A stretch of DNA of 64,000 bases from JBBRHQ01 sp963738305. GTDB taxonomy: Bacteria; Actinomycetota; Thermoleophilia; Solirubrobacterales; 70-9. Each line of letters opens with the position of its first letter. Position 1 is the stretch's first letter. Location: the NCBI GenBank assembly GCA_963738305.1, contig CAVTVU010000005.1:1-64000 (forward strand), given 5' to 3'. A program made the position numbers and the translations under genes. A model generated the notes under the pieces. The model made no database searches. It worked only from the letters and a program-made list of their open reading frames with translations, and was not told the origin of the DNA. This document shows positions 62,273 through 64,000 of the stretch, piece by piece.

Positions 62273-63348
62273 AGATCGGCCTGGTGCTGGGGGCGGGAGG
62301 CGTCAAGGGCGGCGCCTGGTTGACCGGCGGCCTCGACGCGCTGGCCGAGGAGACGGGCTGGGATCCCGCCGGCGCGGACTCCATCGTCGGCACGTCGGCC
62401 GGCTCGATGATCGCCTCCCTCCTGGCCTCCGGGGTGCCCCCGTGGTTCATGGTCGCCCACTCCCGCGGCGAGACCTTCGAGGGCGTCACCGACGCCGAGG
62501 GGCACCCGGCCGCCGACGCAGACCGCTCGGGTGGCGCCGTTTTTCAGATCCACCGGGGCCTTCCGGGCATCGGGCCCGGCTCCTGGCCGCTGCTGTTCCG
62601 CACGCTCAGGCGCCCGGATCGCCACACCCCCGCCGCGGCGATCAGCGCCTGGCTGCCTCGAGGGCCGATCTCGACCGAGCCGCTGCGCCGTCAGGTCCAC
62701 CGGGTCGCGCCGTCAGGCTGGAGCCCTCATCCCGACCTGAGGATCGTCGCCTGCGACTACGGGACCGGAAGGCGGGTCGCGTTCGGCTCTCCCTCTGCGC
62801 CCTCGGCGGAGCTGGCCGACGCAGTCGCAGCCTCGTGCGCGATCCCCGGCTTCTACCGGCCGGTTGAGATCGGCGGCCGAAGCTACGTGGACGGGGGTGT
62901 CTACTCGGCATCCAATGCGGACGTCCTGCGCAACGACGGCCTCGACCTCGTCATCTGCCTCAACCCCACCTCCTCGCTGCACCCGATCCGCGCGCTGGAC
63001 CCAGGTGCTGCCGCGCGGCTGATCTTCCATCGCGCCTCCGGGCGCCGGCTCGGATACGAGGCGAAGAAGCTCCGCGCGGCCGGGACCGAGGTCGTCCTGG
63101 TGCAGCCGCTGGGCGAGGACCTCGAGGTGATGGGCCTCAACCTGATGAGCACCAAGAACCGCAACCAGGTGATCGAGGTTGCCCGCCGCACCGTCGCGTC
63201 GCAGCTGAAGCGTCCCGAGAACCGGCAGCTCCTCGCCGAGCTCCCGTCCGGCAGCAGTCCCGAGCGGGTACGGCGCCCACCGGGCCCGCCCTCCGAGTGG
63301 CCGCCGCTGGACCTGCTCAGGCGCGATGCCGCGGCCGCGAGCGCGTGA
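62269..63348 (+). CDS. Patatin-like phospholipase
   Basis: 359 residues from ATG at 62269. Motifs: GLVLGAGGVKGGAWLTGGLD (glycine-rich loop), IVGTSAGSMIASLL (Ser43 in GTSAG), and SYVDGGVYSASNADVL with the catalytic Asp in DGG. It is cytosolic. Coupled to the DUF779 gene before it. The pair of patatins in 3.5 kb differ strongly in sequence and are not a recent duplication. Confidence 0.91.
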   Translation: MKIGLVLGAGGVKGGAWLTGGLDALAEETGWDPAGADSIVGTSAGSMIASLLASGVPPWFMVAHSRGETFEGVTDAEGHPAADADRSGGAVFQIHRGLPGIGPGSWPLLFRTLRRPDRHTPAAAISAWLPRGPISTEPLRRQVHRVAPSGWSPHPDLRIVACDYGTGRRVAFGSPSAPSAELADAVAASCAIPGFYRPVEIGGRSYVDGGVYSASNADVLRNDGLDLVICLNPTSSLHPIRALDPGAAARLIFHRASGRRLGYEAKKLRAAGTEVVLVQPLGEDLEVMGLNLMSTKNRNQVIEVARRTVASQLKRPENRQLLAELPSGSSPERVRRPPGPPSEWPPLDLLRRDAAAASA

Positions 63349-63385
63349 CATACAGTCGATCCAACCGAACTCAGGAGGTTGCGTG

Positions 63386-63724
63386 ATGCCAGCAGCGAAG
63401 AAGCCCGCCCGCACGAAGCGCGCGAATACCCGGAAGGCGCCTGCCGAGCCGGCCGCCGTGAAGCGCCTCAACAAGTCGCTCGAGACAGCCCAGGACTCGC
63501 TCGCCGCGATGCGCAAGGACGTCAGCACCGGCGCCCGTGACCTCTATCGCGACGTGGACAGGTTCGTCAAGGACGCCCGCCGCGACGGTCGCAAGCTGGG
63601 TCGCGCGCTTCAGCGCGACATCGAGTCGGCGCGCAAGGCCAACTCGTCCAAGCCCAAGCGGACCGGCGGCACGTCCCGCCGCAAGCCGGCGGCGAAGAGG
63701 AAGACGGCGGCGCGGAAGAAGTAG
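63386..63724 (+). CDS. Lys/Ala/Arg-rich histone-like small protein
   Basis: 112 residues from ATG at 63386, with AGGAGG seven bases upstream. A basic N-terminal tail (AAKKPARTKRANTRKAPAEP) leads to a helical middle (RLNKSLETAQDSLAAMRKDV, RDLYRDVDRFVKDARRDGRK) and a basic C-terminal tail (RRKPAAKRKTAARKK). It should bind nucleic acid, like actinobacterial Lsr2/HupB tail proteins. It begins 38 bp after the patatin gene on the same strand. Style resembles 37340-37645, but with two tails instead of one. Confidence 0.75.
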   Translation: MPAAKKPARTKRANTRKAPAEPAAVKRLNKSLETAQDSLAAMRKDVSTGARDLYRDVDRFVKDARRDGRKLGRALQRDIESARKANSSKPKRTGGTSRRKPAAKRKTAARKK

Positions 63725-63728
63725 TCGC

Positions 63729-64000
63729 TCAGAAGGTCGCGAATCCCTTGAGCGAGATCACGCCGTTCTGCCCGTCCAGGGTGTTGTGGTCGTGGGCCGC
63801 GAGGCCCGAGCCCCGGATGCCCCGGTAGGTCCCTGTCCCGGAGGCGAAGCAGGCCGTCCCGTCGAAGTCGATCTCCCCGTTGCTGATCGAGTAGTCCATC
63901 CAGAAGCGACCCCTGGCCGACCCGGACCGGGTCTCGAGGTGGAACGGCCCGGTGGCCTTGCCGGCGTCGAGGGTGACCTCCAGATCGATCGTGCCGGGGC
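63729..64000 (-). CDS. Beta-rich exported protein, 5' end beyond the window
   Basis: The frame reads to the right edge with no start, so only the C-terminal 90 residues are present. Sequence: IDLEVTLDAGKATGPFHLET, GRFWMDYSISNGEIDFDGTA, CFASGTGTYRGIRGSGLAAH, NTLDGQNGVISLKGFATF and the stop at 63729-63731. It has strand-turn repeats of exported proteins in this group. Function unknown. Confidence 0.6.
   Translation of the reverse strand, partial: PGTIDLEVTLDAGKATGPFHLETRSGSARGRFWMDYSISNGEIDFDGTACFASGTGTYRGIRGSGLAAHDHNTLDGQNGVISLKGFATF

Overview
The window is GC-rich chromosomal DNA of an actinobacterium, most likely of the Thermoleophilia (Solirubrobacterales-like). The reasons are the strong G/C preference at third codon positions, frequent GTG/TTG starts, several SnoaL-like proteins that begin MSQENVEIV, the many secreted proteins typical of that group, and a relative of the Streptomyces cslA-glxA pair. 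The taxonomy is inference from gene style. I see no rRNA, tRNA, CRISPR array, insertion sequence or prophage.

Layout. 0-3.3 kb: three SnoaL-like paralogues, a broken secreted metallophosphoesterase and a GFA-family protein. 3.3-9.4 kb: a GspE/PilB ATPase, DUF1326, DUF1254, a DUF2867-DCC fusion and an LLM flavin oxidoreductase. 9.5-14.4 kb: glxA and cslA overlapping, with a divergent GH6 endoglucanase, a likely cell-surface glucan module. 14.4-15.3 kb: gene remnants. 15.3-17.3 kb: MFS exporter with a divergent MarR regulator. 17.5-24 kb: PF03640 lipoprotein, WS/DGAT acyltransferase, a XylFGH-like sugar ABC transporter and a molybdopterin oxidoreductase. 24.1-28.4 kb: DoxX, sigma/anti-sigma pair, ferredoxin-reductase-like flavoprotein coupled to FolE, and a GNAT enzyme. 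28.5-34 kb: a PD40 propeller protein, then a nitric-oxide module (Fe-S-type HTH repressor, quinol NO reductase, cysteine-motif membrane protein). 34-40 kb: DUF1360, YfcE-like phosphodiesterase, a DUF421 remnant, a secreted protein, small basic and membrane proteins, and an MMPL transporter. 40-43.6 kb: SRPBCC, FAD oxidoreductase and DUF1365 operon divergent from a MerR-cobalamin regulator of the CarH/LitR type, a probable light-response locus. 44-50 kb: GST, RibD-like reductase, two flavin amine oxidases and an SDR. 50-56 kb: secreted and membrane proteins (RTX repeats, arylsulfotransferase-like). 56-63.3 kb: a run of esterase, lipase and patatin genes, DUF779 and a basic histone-like protein. 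The last gene runs off the end.

At least fourteen genes are broken by small frame changes, densest at 30.2-33.9 kb and 48.6-54.5 kb. The pieces keep strong family similarity and high GC at third positions across each break, so uncorrected sequencing indels are at least as likely as true pseudogenes. I mark such genes as pseudogene because they cannot be translated as written, and I give the reconstructed extent.
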